A stretch of DNA of 64,000 nt, from NCBI RefSeq assembly GCF_033439725.1, contig NW_026944383.1, positions 1,488,001-1,552,000 of the forward strand. The letters are read 5' to 3'. Under the pieces are notes generated by a model. It saw only the letters and a program-made list of their open reading frames with translations, did not search any database and was not told the origin of the DNA. Below are positions 49,061 to 61,833 of this stretch, one piece after another. The stretch is from Neurospora tetraspora. Its lineage: Eukaryota > Ascomycota > Sordariomycetes > Sordariales > Sordariaceae. The position numbers and the translations under genes are program-made. The first letter of the stretch is position 1, and every line of letters starts with the position of its first letter.

Positions 49061-49110
49061 CCTTCCGCTTCCTTTCCGCTTCCTTTCCGCTTCCTTTCCG
49101 CTTCCTTCCC
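49061..49110. repeat. 11-bp minisatellite CCTTTCCGCTT
   Basis: Three exact tandem copies (49071-49103) are flanked by two partial ones. It is pyrimidine-rich on this strand. No gene overlaps it. Confidence 0.85.
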
Positions 49111-51146
49111 GTCTGCCCGCAACTATGCACATAGACGGGAGCATCCGATGCAAAACTCATTGTGCCTGCCTGCCCTTATTGACGAAAGCATCGCTCGGTC
49201 AATGAGTTCTTTTTTACCGTCCACTTCCATCATCCTCTCGTTACTGGCAGCAGGATGGGTGGGGGTGTCCAGCTGGAACTGAGGGGAAAGCTCCCGATTC
49301 AAGCTCAAGGGACAAAGACCTACCCGGTCGCGGGTCGATCGACATGGGATGGTTCGATGCAAAGAAAAGGGTTTCGAAGTGGGGAACTAGTAAGCTTTGT
49401 TCTCCTTAATACGCCCACGCACCTTTTGTCTTTATGCCTTTAAGTTGGTACTTGGAGCCAGGCTCGCCAGGGATAGGATTGGGAAGCAATGGGGAGGAAG
49501 GATACATAACGTGGCTGCGAGAGTTGTGCCGGATGCGTCGGCGACCGTTACTACCTGCCATTAATCAGCCGTGGGAAAAATTCTACGAACATTTAGAGTC
49601 GTGGAGTGCAACTTTTACCAGGATATGCTTCTTTAGACAGAAGCAACTAGCAACTGAGGTACTGTAACTGTTGAAAATGTCGCGAGCATGTAATGTAACC
49701 AATGCATGCTGTAAAATACTTGGGGCCTTTACGGAAAGTCAACAATCTCCGTAACCGGCGGGTCAGATTGAGCGACTGCAGTGGACTTGGGGTGTGCGAT
49801 CGTCCCAGAAAGAGGGGACGTTTCCATGCAATCGCAATGTGCTTGATCGGCTCAAAAATTTCATTACAACCCTCGTCAGCCTGTAAGAAACGGGACGGAG
49901 GGTGGTGCTCCAAGCGTTCAGTTAGCGTGAATCCAAAACATAACGCTGGGCTCCCCGTCCTCGGGGCGGAAGGGCGGATGTACCCGTTGCATGGCAAAGA
50001 ATTTTCCAATCTCCACATTTTGCTACTCACGGAACCACCACAAACGTCATGGTACCGGGGGCGTAAGGGAAAATTACTGCATGCACGGTGCGAAAAGGGA
50101 TGAGACTGTATACATGCAAACAATTGGTCCCTTGATAATACGTACCGAGACCGATGCTTTCCAACGATAAAACTAACACTTGACTTCTTCCACCTCAAGA
50201 ACAAGTATTGCGCGATTATACGAATGAGCACGCCGCTCTTTCACTTGCAATTTATTGATACTCTACTCTAACTGACAAATTTCGTTTTGGAATGGATGTA
50301 GTGCACAATGATCGAGAGACGCCCGCACCCCGGTGCTTCACAATCATCCTGCCCGGCGACAAGGAGAGCTGAAAATACACAGAGCAAGCAAAACTATGTC
50401 GGAGACGGTTCAAAAATGCTTCTGATGGTTCACACTAATGCATTTCTCTGCTCGTTCCCACAGTCACTGGCTATGGTAACTACGTGCTACTTGAAGAACT
50501 TCGAAGCGAGGTTCTTACAACCCGAACCCACGAATACAAGTAAGTAACCAGTGACTACTATGTACCCAGGCACTCAAGACGCCTCCAAACAGCTTCGGCT
50601 TCCCATCCACGAGCAAGAACTTCTAATATAACCTAACCATGGCGTGATAGATGTTTCATTTCTTCCTCTTGGCGAAAGGAAAGCGTGCTGACAAGAACAT
50701 ACATAGACCACCGAATATTAACTTTCCTAAAATACCGACGACCACCACCGGATGGATACCTATCCCGACCTTGCTTGCCCAAGACAACCACTCCAACATG
50801 TGAACCAAACTCAAAAGAAAACGTTTGATTTCGATTCGCCGGGCATGCCCGTCGCGCACATCCACTTCTCTACTCGGTGGTCCGTTCGGTGGACAGGTGG
50901 TCGGTGGAGCTATTCCCACACCTCCCCTTGTCTAGACCGGAAGTCCGTAGGGCAAGGGCACGGCACGGCACGCACCGGCACACGACACGACAAATATCTC
51001 AGACCCCCCCTGCGCCCCTGGTCACATTGGCATGTCAAGATCGTACGTGCTGGGTAGGGGTCCTTGTGGGATCAGTGGGACTCGGGACTGGCCGACTGGG
51101 GGACTGGGGGGATCTCTTACTGGGTAGGGAACTAGGGAACGTTTAC

Positions 51147-51211
51147 GGGTGCGCTGGTCGGGTGCGCTGGTCGGGTGCGCTGGTCGGGTGGACTGGCCGG
51201 GTGGACTGGTG
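51147..51211. repeat. 13-bp minisatellite GGGTGCGCTGGTC
   Basis: Three exact copies (51147-51185) are followed by two variant units GGGTGGACTGG(C/T)(C/G). The G-rich strand carries repeated GGG and GG tracts. Confidence 0.85.
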
Positions 51212-52155
51212 GACATAAAAACGGGCCCTTGTCGTCTTCGCGAAGATTCTGTTTCTCCCTCTTTAGCTTCCGGTTAGGCGTCCTTCACAGTTCACACTTA
51301 TCAGCTGTTAAATAGTTGACTGCAAAGCCAGGATTCCAGGTTATCGCACTGAATATATCCAAGAGACTTGGAAGATCCCGACTAGCACTGCGGAGGACGC
51401 TGTAGACAGGAAGAACTGGCGCAGGTACCTTGGGTAAGTTGGGTTGTAGCAATGTATCAAGTCACATTGTCACATGCCAACGTCCAATGATGGCACTCTT
51501 TGACATAATCTTTCCCCATCCACGACTGAGACACTAGCAATACATAGAAAGCCGGGGTCATGTTCGTCCTCTTGAGATCTCGCAACCCTAGTTGCACATG
51601 AGAATCTGAAATGTTCATGGATTTGTGGTCGCTTGAACACTTGCCTTGAGCACTTCAGCTTTGATATGCGACGAACGTCGAGGTGATTCTACACACTGCA
51701 TACGCAGAACATGGCAGTCATGGCCGGAGCCTGCAAAAGCTCGTAATTTTGTAGGCTCACAGTATCTCGTATGGTCAACAGATCGGAACCACAGTGGTAA
51801 TGTAAAAGGGGTCTCGAAGAACAATCCGGAGAAAATGAAAGTTGTTTGATTCAAGAATTGCGGATATGAAGAAAAGGAAGGAAGGAAGGTTTATCCACAT
51901 CGTAGGGCAGACAACCCGAGCTCCATGCACAAAACCTGGGTATCTCAATATCTCTATTCCACAGCCGTATGCGAAGAAGGCCACCACCGACGACAAAAGG
52001 AAGCAGCATTGTGTAAGGAGAATTCCGAGGCCCTTCATGTCCTCGCCCAGCTCTTGCTCGGTTGTGGAGGGGGAAAACAAAGGAAATTATGGGGTAAGGC
52101 AAGGCCTTAGGAACCTCGTGAGTTGTTTGCTTCCGGGCGTAGTAAAGATGTATAG

Positions 52156-53881
52156 TCATGAGTCCTCCTCAACTTTGATCGCAAGACTTTTCCCGGTCCT
52201 AAGGTTACCATGGAAGTGAGTCAAACCCTCATCCCTTGGTGGCAATTCTTCGTAGATCAGGTCCGTTTCGCCGGACGCTGACTCTTCCAGGACAAAAAAA
52301 CGCTGAGAAACACATGCTCCGTAGTAGGTGTAGGTCTCCCTATGACCTATCCTAGGTCTTCTGCCAGCCCGAGGATTTACAACCCTTTCTCGCCAACCAC
52401 CCACATTAATCACAACGCGTTGCCATTTGGTTGGTCCCGGTCGTTGCCTAACAAGTATCGTAAAACAGTCGTAGGCCCTCGTGAGATCCGGGTCTTGGCC
52501 AGGACGGTGATTGGAAACGGGCCGGATAACTGTTTGTGTATGTAGTACGAGGGTGTGCAGACGGGGAAACTGGCAGAGGACCAAGAGACATGCCTCCGGG
52601 AACGTTGTGTGGTCAATGTCTATCTCGAGTGTTTCTAGCAGATTCAGAGACCTTGAAAGGATGGTGAGATTTTCGGCGTTCAAGACACGGCGGTGTTGGA
52701 GTGGATTGTTGGATTCAGCATGATCCCGAAAGGCCAGGCTCTTCAAAGATTTAGCATGAACCAGAAGTGCGTCGATAGAAAAGGTTGGAATGATGCAAGC
52801 AATGTCCAAGGTATGCAGTTCCCTTATGTGGTCTTTGATAAGGTTGTATAACTGCTCGGTTGCAAGCGGCTTATTCCGAAACTCGATGGGATCGCTGTAG
52901 TCCTCGGCATGAAGGTGCTGTAGTTGAGCGAGGGCGGAAAAAGGAACCGATTGGAGGAACTTGTAGACGGGTATCATAAGAAGCGCAAGAGACCTGATTC
53001 GAGAAAAGTCCCAGTGCAACTTGACTTCCTCTGCGTCATGCTTCCAGTTGTAGTTTTTCAACATGAGGTCCTTAAATGGTGGCAAACGCTGATTCTCTTC
53101 GAAGGTAAACTGTCGTCCTGGAACTCGCGGAGCTCGACTGTCAATGTAGTGGAATGTTTCCAGTAACGGGGTTCTCAGAAGAAGCTTCTTCAGAATCTGC
53201 AAAGCCGATTCAGAATGAGGCACCTGTGTAGAGCCCATTCTGAGGGAAACCAAAGATTTGCTGATGTCAGCTTTCGGAGGAAAGCCTCTGGCCTTCCAAG
53301 CTTCATCGATTGGATTCGTCAGTGTGAAGTTGTCAATGTATAGCCTTGCGTTGCCCTCCCTCAGGTGGATTCCCATGTCATAGACTTGTTTCCAGGGGCA
53401 CATAGGTTCCACGCCACGACCAGGCGAATAGGTGTACTTCACTGACTGAAGCTTTTTTGTGTTGGTTAGGAAACGCTTGATGTCGTCCTGTTTGATGTCG
53501 CCATATTCGATGTCGTCATGTTTGATGCCACCTCCGACGAGAAGCCGTTGAGTATGAGTGAACGCGTTTTCCTCACGACGGGACAATATATCTTTCGCAT
53601 GTCTTTCGTCAAGGAGGCGTTCTAAGGGGACTGTATGGTAAATGATCGGCGTCGTAATCTTGTTGAATCTCTGACAGACGCGAGAGACTGTTACCACGTC
53701 CCGGGGATCAAGCTACCAAGTCAGAGTCAGTATACACCATGCCGAATCATCATGGGCTAGAGAGCACACCTACCTCTTCAAAAATTAGCAATAGCACCTC
53801 AGTGCATAGATTATTGATCCTCAGAGAAGTGACGTGACTGGGGAGCCCAGGTAAGGCGAGGGTACTGCATGGCTCCTCCAT
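52156..53881 (-). CDS. F-box protein
   Basis: Exon 1 is 53881-53774 (36 codons), the intron 53773-53713 (GTAGGT donor, GGTAG acceptor) and exon 2 53712-52156, giving 554 residues. The splice joins ICTEV-type F-box halves: LCTEVLLLIFEE then LDPRDVVTVSRVCQRF, so the F-box covers about residues 8-55. F-box proteins recruit substrates to SCF ubiquitin ligases through Skp1. The rest is a divergent, leucine-rich body with loosely spaced LRR-like segments (for example LHTLDIACIIP and LKSLAFRDH), as in many fungal F-box proteins, followed by a C-terminal domain I cannot name. Residues about 96-112 hold a short DDI/GDI repeat. The substrate is unknown. The start is the first ATG in frame. The gene appears intact. 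Confidence 0.87.
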
Positions 53882-56800
53882 CTGGGCAACTGAACTAAAA
53901 GAAGTGATGAAGAAGAAAGATTATCCTCAGTCGCGGTTAGCGGTAGGGAAGCATATGTCGTCTAGACAGAGAGAGATGTACAGCGGTCCACGAGAGAGGC
54001 TCTGGTTGACTTCATCCTAACGGCAGACCGAGTGTATGACGGGGGTGGCCCGACATTATACATTTCGACCGTTGAGCCATCCTGCCAGCTTCCGAGAGGA
54101 GAAGAAGAAAAGACATGAAACACCCAGCAGATGTCAATCGACAATGCAAACGCTTTTCTGTGAACCCTGTCGTTAGCCCAAGCCACGTATGGAGATTTGG
54201 GTACCAAGTCGAGATTAGGCAGATTTGGGTAACTCGAACACGACTACCGTGGTGGTGAAGAAGCTGGGTGTGTGTTCACAATGTTTGCGGAAAAGAAATG
54301 GCTGTGAGAGGTGGGAGTGTCAAGCGAGTGGTCGACATCGGAGCTGCCCCTGGTTTGGGGTGACATGAAATTTTAGAGATGGGCCACCAAAACGTTGTGA
54401 TCGGCGAGTCCCGGACAGTGGTTACCGTGCACTGAGTGACACTGACAGAAAGGGAAGGGGCCGGTCGGGGTCTAGGGCTCGTGCTTGCCTGTTAGGGACG
54501 AGGACAACGGCTAGAGGCGATTGGGAAGGACTGGGGGACCGGGGGGAGGCAAGTACCGTGACAAACTTGTGTTTGACAGGATGAGGTGACTTCCGGAAGT
54601 TGGAACCCAGACTGACAACACGTCACTGCACCTCGGGAGAGACAGCATGCCTCTCGTCGACCGTCACATCAGCTTTTTCCGTCCCTCTGCTTTCTTCCCA
54701 TCATATTATCACATTCTGTGCAACTTCAACGCCTGAGTTGACGAGAATCCATCAGTCTGGTCATTCGACTATCTCGTGTCCACGACCCACCTCAATCCAG
54801 GCACAGCTGCTGCTCGCTACCCGGTCTCCTTCCACTGGGCCAAAGAGAAGAGGAGGATCTACAGGTGTGATCACTCCTCTACATACGCTTCACGTTGCTG
54901 ACCTGTTATCTGCGGATGCGATACATCGAAGCCTAGACCCGGACTGTCGGTTCTATCCTGACCGGATGTTAGCTCGACCTCTTCACGTCTCCCCACAATA
55001 CCGACCGATCCGACAGTTCCTGACGATACGGCTTGTCTCAGATGGGCTTACATTGGACGAGACCCCAGTTCACATCTCCCGTTCCCCGGCTTCGGCCGCC
55101 CCTCTACGATTTGGGAGGGACTGGTCTAGCTCTTGACCATCCCCGGTCCCCTTCTCATGGTTGTACCGCGGCTTTCCACATACGGACCATGCGACAGGTA
55201 CCCTGGTGATATGTGAGCGACCCCGAAAGATCCAAGAGCACAAAACCCGACCACCTCTGTTAAGAAGCTAGTCACAGCATCTAGCAATCTGCATGTCAAG
55301 GCATTCCTACATGTCTCGGAAGCGGTCCTCCAGACTTACGAGCCCAGTCATGACAGGACAAGCCTCTTTGCTCGGCGCCCAGTATCGTGGCGTTTTGCGG
55401 GAATCGTCAATTTACATACGTGTCGCCTGGCGGATGGATTCGCGCGGCTGAGAATCCGGGACGAAGCACTCCCCAAAGACAACTGGCGAGCTACCATAGC
55501 CCCGAGGGGTAACCTGCTGTCTCGCTGGTTGCTGACTTGCTGGGCACAACTTATCACGTTGCTCAAATGTGCCGTGTTGGCAGGTGTCGCCAAACATCGA
55601 ATTCTTGTGGAGCGACAAAAAGCATATGCGGAGAAGAACCGGATTGTTTGATCCATGAGACATGCGACTTGCATCGGGACCTTTGGCGAGATGACCCCTT
55701 CGACTACTGCAAAGCCACGATCCTTTGGTTATCACTCAATTTGACCTAGCACGACGCTATTGCTTTGGCGGAGGCGCTCGTGGTTCGTCCGATTTTCGAA
55801 GAACTCTCTGGATCATGGGGATCGGGGCTAGGATACCAAGATCGATTCGATCGACAGGTAGGTAGACACTCAGGACACTCATGTACAGTGGAGTATCTTC
55901 ACCACACTCCTTCATCCAGCCCCCCCACCAAGCTGAATCATTGGTCGACGAGAGCTCTTCAGAGACTTCATCACAGTTTCACATCACTTCCGTAGTCCTC
56001 TCTCCGCTAGTTCAGAGAGCTGGTGAAAGAAGCATGTGGACGTGGTACCCGACAACGTTGACCGGACAAGGAAAAGGCCGTCTTCTGTGGTTCGCAGTGG
56101 TGTGCAGTGTCTCAGTATCTCCTTGCTTCGTCTGCGCCCAAGTTGTTGATCCTCGGGGTTTCTGCCGTTCTGCCAAATGGCTCAGCTTCTGCGGGCCTCC
56201 CAAACGACACTACTACGGCAATTAGACGATACTTCGTATGGGAGGACAAGAATTGAGGACGACTTCAAGTCACCAAGCACAAATGCAGTGGCGCAGAAGC
56301 AAAGATAAAGTTACGGGGCTTTGGGACATGTCGACAGGGGAGATGTGCCGAAATGGGATGCGCTTGACATGGAAAAGGAACGCCGTGAGGATAGGATGAG
56401 GACAGCGGATGATCGCATTGCACATGCCCAATCCCTGGGTGGTAGTTCGAATGCCGCGCCTTGAACGCAGCCGAATCTGACTTTCATCTACATTCGTACC
56501 TGTACAAGGCAAACAGCTCCTTGCTAGGACAGGGTATGGAGGTAAATCTCAAAAACCGAGCGCTAACAAGCAAACTAGGGGTGTTGTGGTATCACCGGAT
56601 TCCTTTTATCGACTGACTCATGTAGCTAATTCTCATTCAAATAGAATTTATCCCCTCCTGTCCAGGCCAGTTATGTGGTTTGCTGAGGTCTGCATGCCCC
56701 GTTGAGGCGTCGCCGTGAAGGCCTCTCTCCAGATGTAATTGGCTAGTATAGTGTGGGGAATAAATCCGATTTGAATGAGAATTAGCGGTACATAATCGGA

Positions 56801-57738
56801 CCAGGTACGTGTGATGAGAAGGGACGAGTGGTCAACGAGGCCACTTGATGTGACGTGTTGCTTCCTCCGTCTGCCTGCAAATACAAGAGCAAAAGTCAGA
56901 GGGTAGAGGACGAGGTCGATCAAAAACGACTCTAGGAAAAGAAAAATGGGAGACTGAAAGAGCCAAGGAAAGCCAACAAGAGTATTCTCGTGCCATATCC
57001 TCGCTTAGAAGCGAGCTCGTGTCACCACACGAGAGTATACCGACCAGATTCGGACATCGAATTCCCCTCCTTATGTACCACAAATGCGCCGAGAAAAGGG
57101 GATCTCGTCCTCGCTCGGCCATTCGGCAACTTTATCGACAGCCCAACGGACAAACACGATGCGTTCATGCAAGAACAGCAACGTTGGGTTGCTCTCAACT
57201 CGTCCACAAATCCCAGCGCTCCTGCTGCTTTAATTCATGCTGGCCCGCAGCAGAATGGACAGCTTCAGGCGTCATGCTGTCGTGGACCCAGCAAACATTC
57301 GACACAAATCAGTTCTTCCCAAGTATCAGGGTTCAAGACCCGGGAGGATCGAGGCCGTTGATCTGAAACTTGCGCTCGGGTTCCAATAGGCAGGCAATTC
57401 TTGGCAGAAGATGAAACCAGATCGACAGGACGGAGCAAGACAGGAAAATGGGTATAAGTCGACAATATAAGGGGTGTAGATGTAGCGATAGATGGAGAGC
57501 GCAATATCCTCGTAAGGATTGGTTGATCGAAGAGATCTGAATAATAAGAACGACCTAACCCAGCTCGTCACCACGTTCCCTCGTTCCGTCCGGTGCTCTC
57601 CTCCCAGAGCCGCGTCCTGTTCCCAACTTGTCCTAGCTTTTTCCCCCAAGATCCCAGCCTATCGATGACGACGGGCAGAGGAAAGGGTAGCTATCATCAT
57701 CTATTTATTCGCCAGCAGCCCTGGTACCGTTGAACACA
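53882..57738. other. 3.9-kb region without recognisable genes
   Basis: It holds the promoter side of the F-box gene and the 3' side of the VHS/GAT gene. The longest frame (54600-55136, 178 codons) has no domain or splice support and an unstructured, Ser/Thr/Pro/Arg-rich composition. The only structure is the fold-back sequence at 56625-56786. Confidence 0.4.
56625..56786. repeat. 162-bp fold-back sequence, possible MITE
   Basis: GCTAATTCTCATTCAAAT at 56625-56642 is perfectly inverted at 56769-56786. A weaker match continues inward (AGAATTTATCCCC against GGGGAATAAATCCG). The arms total about 31-33 bp around a GC-richer centre. No clear target duplication was found. Confidence 0.7.
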
Positions 57739-59926
57739 TCATCTCTGGACCCCAGTCGAGCGATGCACATCTCCACTACCGTACAACCCATCGTCACTAA
57801 CCGGCGTGACAGGTTCTGGTATCGAATTGCTTGCATTCCCAGCGCCAGCGCCAGCGCCAGCGCCTGACCCCGAACCTCCTCCATTTCCTCTGTAATCGTA
57901 GGCCGACGATGAGTTATAGCTGTAGTTGTCATTGTTGCTTTTCCCGGCGCTCGTGCTATTCAAGTTGTTGTTGTTGTTGCTACCGCCACCAAATCCAGGG
58001 TGGTATGGCTCAAACGACAACCTCTCGTCATTGTTTCCCACATTCGTCGTGTTCAACGTCGACGGTTGGACTACTCGCCGCATCGAAGACGCCGAGGAAT
58101 CAGGCTGGAACGGGTCCCTGAACGGGTCCTCCTCGTCGCGATACGGCGTTCCCGTGTGCGATCTCGAAGGCCCAGCGGCAGCTCCGGACGCAGAAATGGG
58201 CTCGTACTTGTAGTCGCTCAAACCCCAGTTATCATCAGACGAGGTAGCTACCGCCTTGCCTTTCCCCCTACTGCTGCTGCTGGCGCCGGCGCCAGAAGCG
58301 CCCTGGCCACTTCCGCTTCCGCCTGCAGCAGCCGCGCTACTACTTGCCAACCAGTCCTGGACGCCTTCGTTCCTACTATTATAACTCGTGCCCGCCACCG
58401 CCGGAGGAGGCCGGCTCTGCTCGTTCACTCCCGGCGCCACCGAGCCCGGTCTGCTTACGCTCTCGGAGCCGGGGGAGCCTATGCCTAGCTGCTTCTTGGC
58501 GTTGAGCACCGCGCGCTGGTGGTGGTTGAGCGACTGCTGCAGCTGCTCGTTGGTGTCGATCAGGCTCTCCATCGTGTCGTTGTCGGGCGCAGGGTCCGTC
58601 GCGGACATGTACTCCTGGATGCTGCGCGAGGCGCTCGTGCATCGGTCCGCGAACTCCTTGATCAGGTCGTTGGAAAGGATTTCTTGAGGAGGCGTGCAGG
58701 CGACTACTTGCTCGAGAAGCTTGGCGGAGGTGCGGGCTTCTTCGAGCCGGTTGGCGAGTTCGACGGGGTCCGGAAGTCGCGGGGTGTGGTGAGTGCGTTG
58801 GAAGTATTCCTGCTGGTTTGGAAGTGACTGCTGGTGTGATAGGTAGGGGCTGTACTGTTGGGGTGGGGGGGAGGAAAAGCGGTGCTGAGAGGGCGTGGTT
58901 TGTGTTAGTGCATGTGCTTGGTATCACTTTGTGCCTGCTACCGAGTGTCCGTGAATGGGGGACACTTACGCCGTAGACCCTGTATGCCTTTTCCTTCTCC
59001 TTTTTCCACATCTCGATAAGCAGTTGCAGATTCTCATCGTAGCCCTTTGTGCTTTCGAAGGCGTCCAGTGTTTCCATGAGCATCTGCCGAACATTGCCGT
59101 CCTTCCCCGACCTGAGCAGCTCCTTGGTGGTATCGACAAACTTCTTATCCATGTTTCGCGTGAAGGTCGCACCCGGATTGTCGGCAAGGATTCGTATGAG
59201 CATGATGGCGTTGTATTGCAATGAGGGTTTAGACCAGTAGTCGCGTTGTAGGTATTTCCGGATCAAGCGGGCGCATTCTGCGGCGGCGGCCGGCGACGAC
59301 TCGGCCGCTTCGACGATCGATGGTAGAAAAGCGACTTCATCACCCTGCTTCATATTAGATGTTGACCCTTGACATGTGCGGCTGTATGTGTGCGTGTAGG
59401 AGCCGGGGCCGGGGGTAGATCGGATCTGTAGCTCTCGGAGCTCCTGGTCATCTCTCCCCACCCGGACATGCTGTTGGATTTGCGACTGACAGTGCGACTA
59501 GAACAAACGTACCGAATTACCGCTATCGGACGTGCAGAATTGTTTCTATCAAGGTAAACGACCCAAGTCAGCGGCTTGAGCTTTCTGGAAGGCAGGCGTG
59601 TTTCATGGGATGATGGAGCAGCCTACCACACAACGGGCTGCCGTCGCCTCAGGGCCATCACCAGTCGGATCGGGTGTCGCGTCGTCGCCATTTCCGTTTC
59701 CACTCCCACTTCCACTTCCGCTTCCTGCTATAAAGGGAGATAAGCTTCAGAACGTAAGGTAAAGGGGAAAGTCAGGTCGATTTTGCTCCCGCAGTGATGG
59801 TCGCAAAACGACCGCGATCACCAAGACGTTAGCGCAGAGAGCGCAATCTGACCAGCGCTTACCATTTGAGAATGTTGGCTTCTTCTTGATGCTGCTCAGC
59901 ACCTTGTTCATGCTGAAGTTCTTCAT
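57739..59926 (-). CDS. VHS/GAT-domain endosomal trafficking protein (Lsb5-like)
   Basis: Five exons on the minus strand: 59926-59863, 59727-59627, 59545-59513, 59344-58970 and 58884-57739, 572 residues, all introns GT-AG and in phase. About residues 45-190 form a VHS/ENTH-type superhelix (ARCVKQFC, FLPSIVEAAESSPAAAAECA, YNAIMLIRILADNPG, VRQMLMETLDAFE). About residues 229-325 form a GAT-type three-helix bundle (LPDPVELANRLEEARTSAKL through NHHQRAVLNAKKQLGI). The rest is a Ser/Gly/Asn-rich tail. In related proteins VHS and GAT bind ubiquitin, small GTPases or endocytic actin factors; yeast Lsb5 has this layout. GGA or Tom1-like proteins are alternatives; no adaptin-ear domain is visible. The second exon has a tandem TAGCAG acceptor giving NAGS or NGS. 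Confidence 0.88.
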
Positions 59927-60425
59927 CTTGCTTGTCGTAATCGCGCCCAAGCTAGGGCGGGGCCTTGGGTATCGAGTAAGGGCGATTGTAGTTGAAGGTT
60001 GTCTAACTCCGCGGTAATGTGTGTCTCGTGTCTGGGTAACGGGGCGGCCGCGCGGCGGAGAGACAAGTCGGTGTCGTCTTAAACTTATATCGCAACTCAA
60101 TGAAAATGGTGGTGAACTATCGAAGCAGATGCAACTGCTGGGTTCCCAGCCAGGCAGGTGAGTAAGACAAGGCCGGGGATTGTTGCGACCAACAGAGAGA
60201 GACGAAAGCCTGCAGACGGGGGTTGAGGGGGGTAACGAGGGTCAGGGGATCACAGGGAAACCGAAGTTTACAATGACAACGCGCGGCTATTATCTGCAGT
60301 TGGGAGGGATTCAGGGTCCAGTGACAGCTTGGACTGTTAGTGGATGGTAAAGATACATTACCAACTCTTGTTATTACGTGTTTTGAGATACCTCGAGGTT
60401 AGGTGTATGGATATGTCGGCGTTAA
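59927..60425. other. Promoter side of VHS/GAT gene up to Harbinger copy
   Basis: About 0.5 kb of unique DNA separates the start codon from the TAA target site of the next transposon. No ORF or repeat is supported. Confidence 0.5.
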
Positions 60426-61833
60426 GGCCCTGATCGGCTCAAACTTTTTCTGTAAAAAGTTTGAGGGAGACAGGGGGTTTTGGTGCCAAGCTCGATTTTT
60501 TTTCTAGACTAACCAGTCTAGGTACCAAGAAACTCGAAGAAACTGCTCAAACTTGAACCAGGGTATTTAAAAGAGGTATACGCTAATGCGGGCTATATCA
60601 CCTTCCTGAAATGGCCAAAGATCGCTAGAATCCCCTAGAATTTTAGTATTTTTGACCGGTTTTCTGCCAGAATCCTAAAAGTAGATGAGACCCAAACGTT
60701 TAAGTAAATTTGAGTATTTTTACAAGTTTTTAGGCGTTTCGGGTACTAAGCCTAGCCAAATATATAATATAAGTAGGGTTACAATATTAATAAACGTTAT
60801 ATTGGTTAAACCGTATTCGAACTTTGTGTTTTTAATTATCGAAACTTTAATATACTATAACCGCTATATATTCGTATTCGTCAATATTAGTCGATATAAA
60901 TCCGAGTTATATTAACCGAACTATATTCGTATTTATAATAATAATTGCTATCTACATTATCTTTTACAATAAGAAGAGAAAAGCTCCCAAAGCTATATAT
61001 TATAGTATAGACTATACTAGACGGTTAATTAATAAGATCTACTATAGTTCGCTAATACAATTCTAGCAATTCTTTTGAATAGATCAACGTACTTTCGATA
61101 TACTAGTACAATAGCTTCAAAATAATATTAATCTGGTAATTAATCGATATTAAATACTATATTAGAAAGTTATAATCTTTCTATATATACTAGTACATTA
61201 TTAAAACTAACAAACTACCTCGTACTATTTCCAAATTAGTTAAAATACAGTATCCGCTATTATAAACGATATACTCCTTCAATTTAAACAGTTATACACT
61301 ACGTATATATAATTGCCACCAAATAATTACCTAAATTCTAATATCGAATTAAATTCTAACTTAAATACCTTTAACAATTATATTAGTACGATCGACGGCA
61401 CTTATGTTACTATATTTATTAAAGGAAATAATTAATTAAGGTAATATAACCGAAAGGGTTAAATAACCTAGAACGTATTCGCTACCGTTAAATTCGATTA
61501 CTCTTTTATATACGTATTGGCAGGAGTAAAGGGGTTGATAAATAATACCTCACTTTATGATTAAGTTTTCTCGCATTCGTTTCGCATCCTTCGAAATTAG
61601 TATTATATAATAAATACAAAGTTTAGCGTATAACAAAAGACCGTAATTCATTTTTTAAATATTAAATACTATCTTTAAGATTAAAAGAATATAAATATAT
61701 AGCTAAAAGACCCGAAAGAGCAATATAATTTACGCTATACTCGTATTCGTATTATTATAAAGTACGTCTTTAATTATTTAAAAAAAAAAAACGATAGAAA
61801 ATCGTAAGGGTTGCGCTTTTCGAATATAATTTT
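60426..61833 (+). mobile_element. PIF/Harbinger-like element, second copy, interrupted
   Basis: It begins GGCCCTGATCGGCTCAAAC after TAA (60423-60425) and is collinear with 36494 to about 37890, including the long left non-coding part and the transposase region, where TIDGTYV is readable near 61387. Homology stops at about 61833 where a different, partly GC-rich sequence starts. The right end is not seen in the window. RIP-type changes and stops are frequent. A CAAACTTTTT/AAAAAGTTTG hairpin lies just inside the end. Confidence 0.82.

Larger units (their letters stand above)
46915..52155. other. 5.2-kb region between Zn2Cys6 and F-box genes, no gene recognised
   Basis: It holds the 3' flanks of two convergent genes. 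Open frames here lack domains and overlap on opposite strands. A CAT/ATC microsatellite (about 47588-47607), a C-rich run near 48293 and two minisatellites (49061-49110, 51147-51211) are the visible structures. Confidence 0.4.

Noticed and set aside
49061-49110. Regular direct repeats, CRISPR-like at first sight
   Set aside because: The units are 11 bp and abut without spacers, so this is a minisatellite in a eukaryotic genome.
54600-55136. 178-codon open frame upstream of the VHS/GAT gene
   Set aside because: No domain, no splice partners, and a composition like random GC-balanced DNA.
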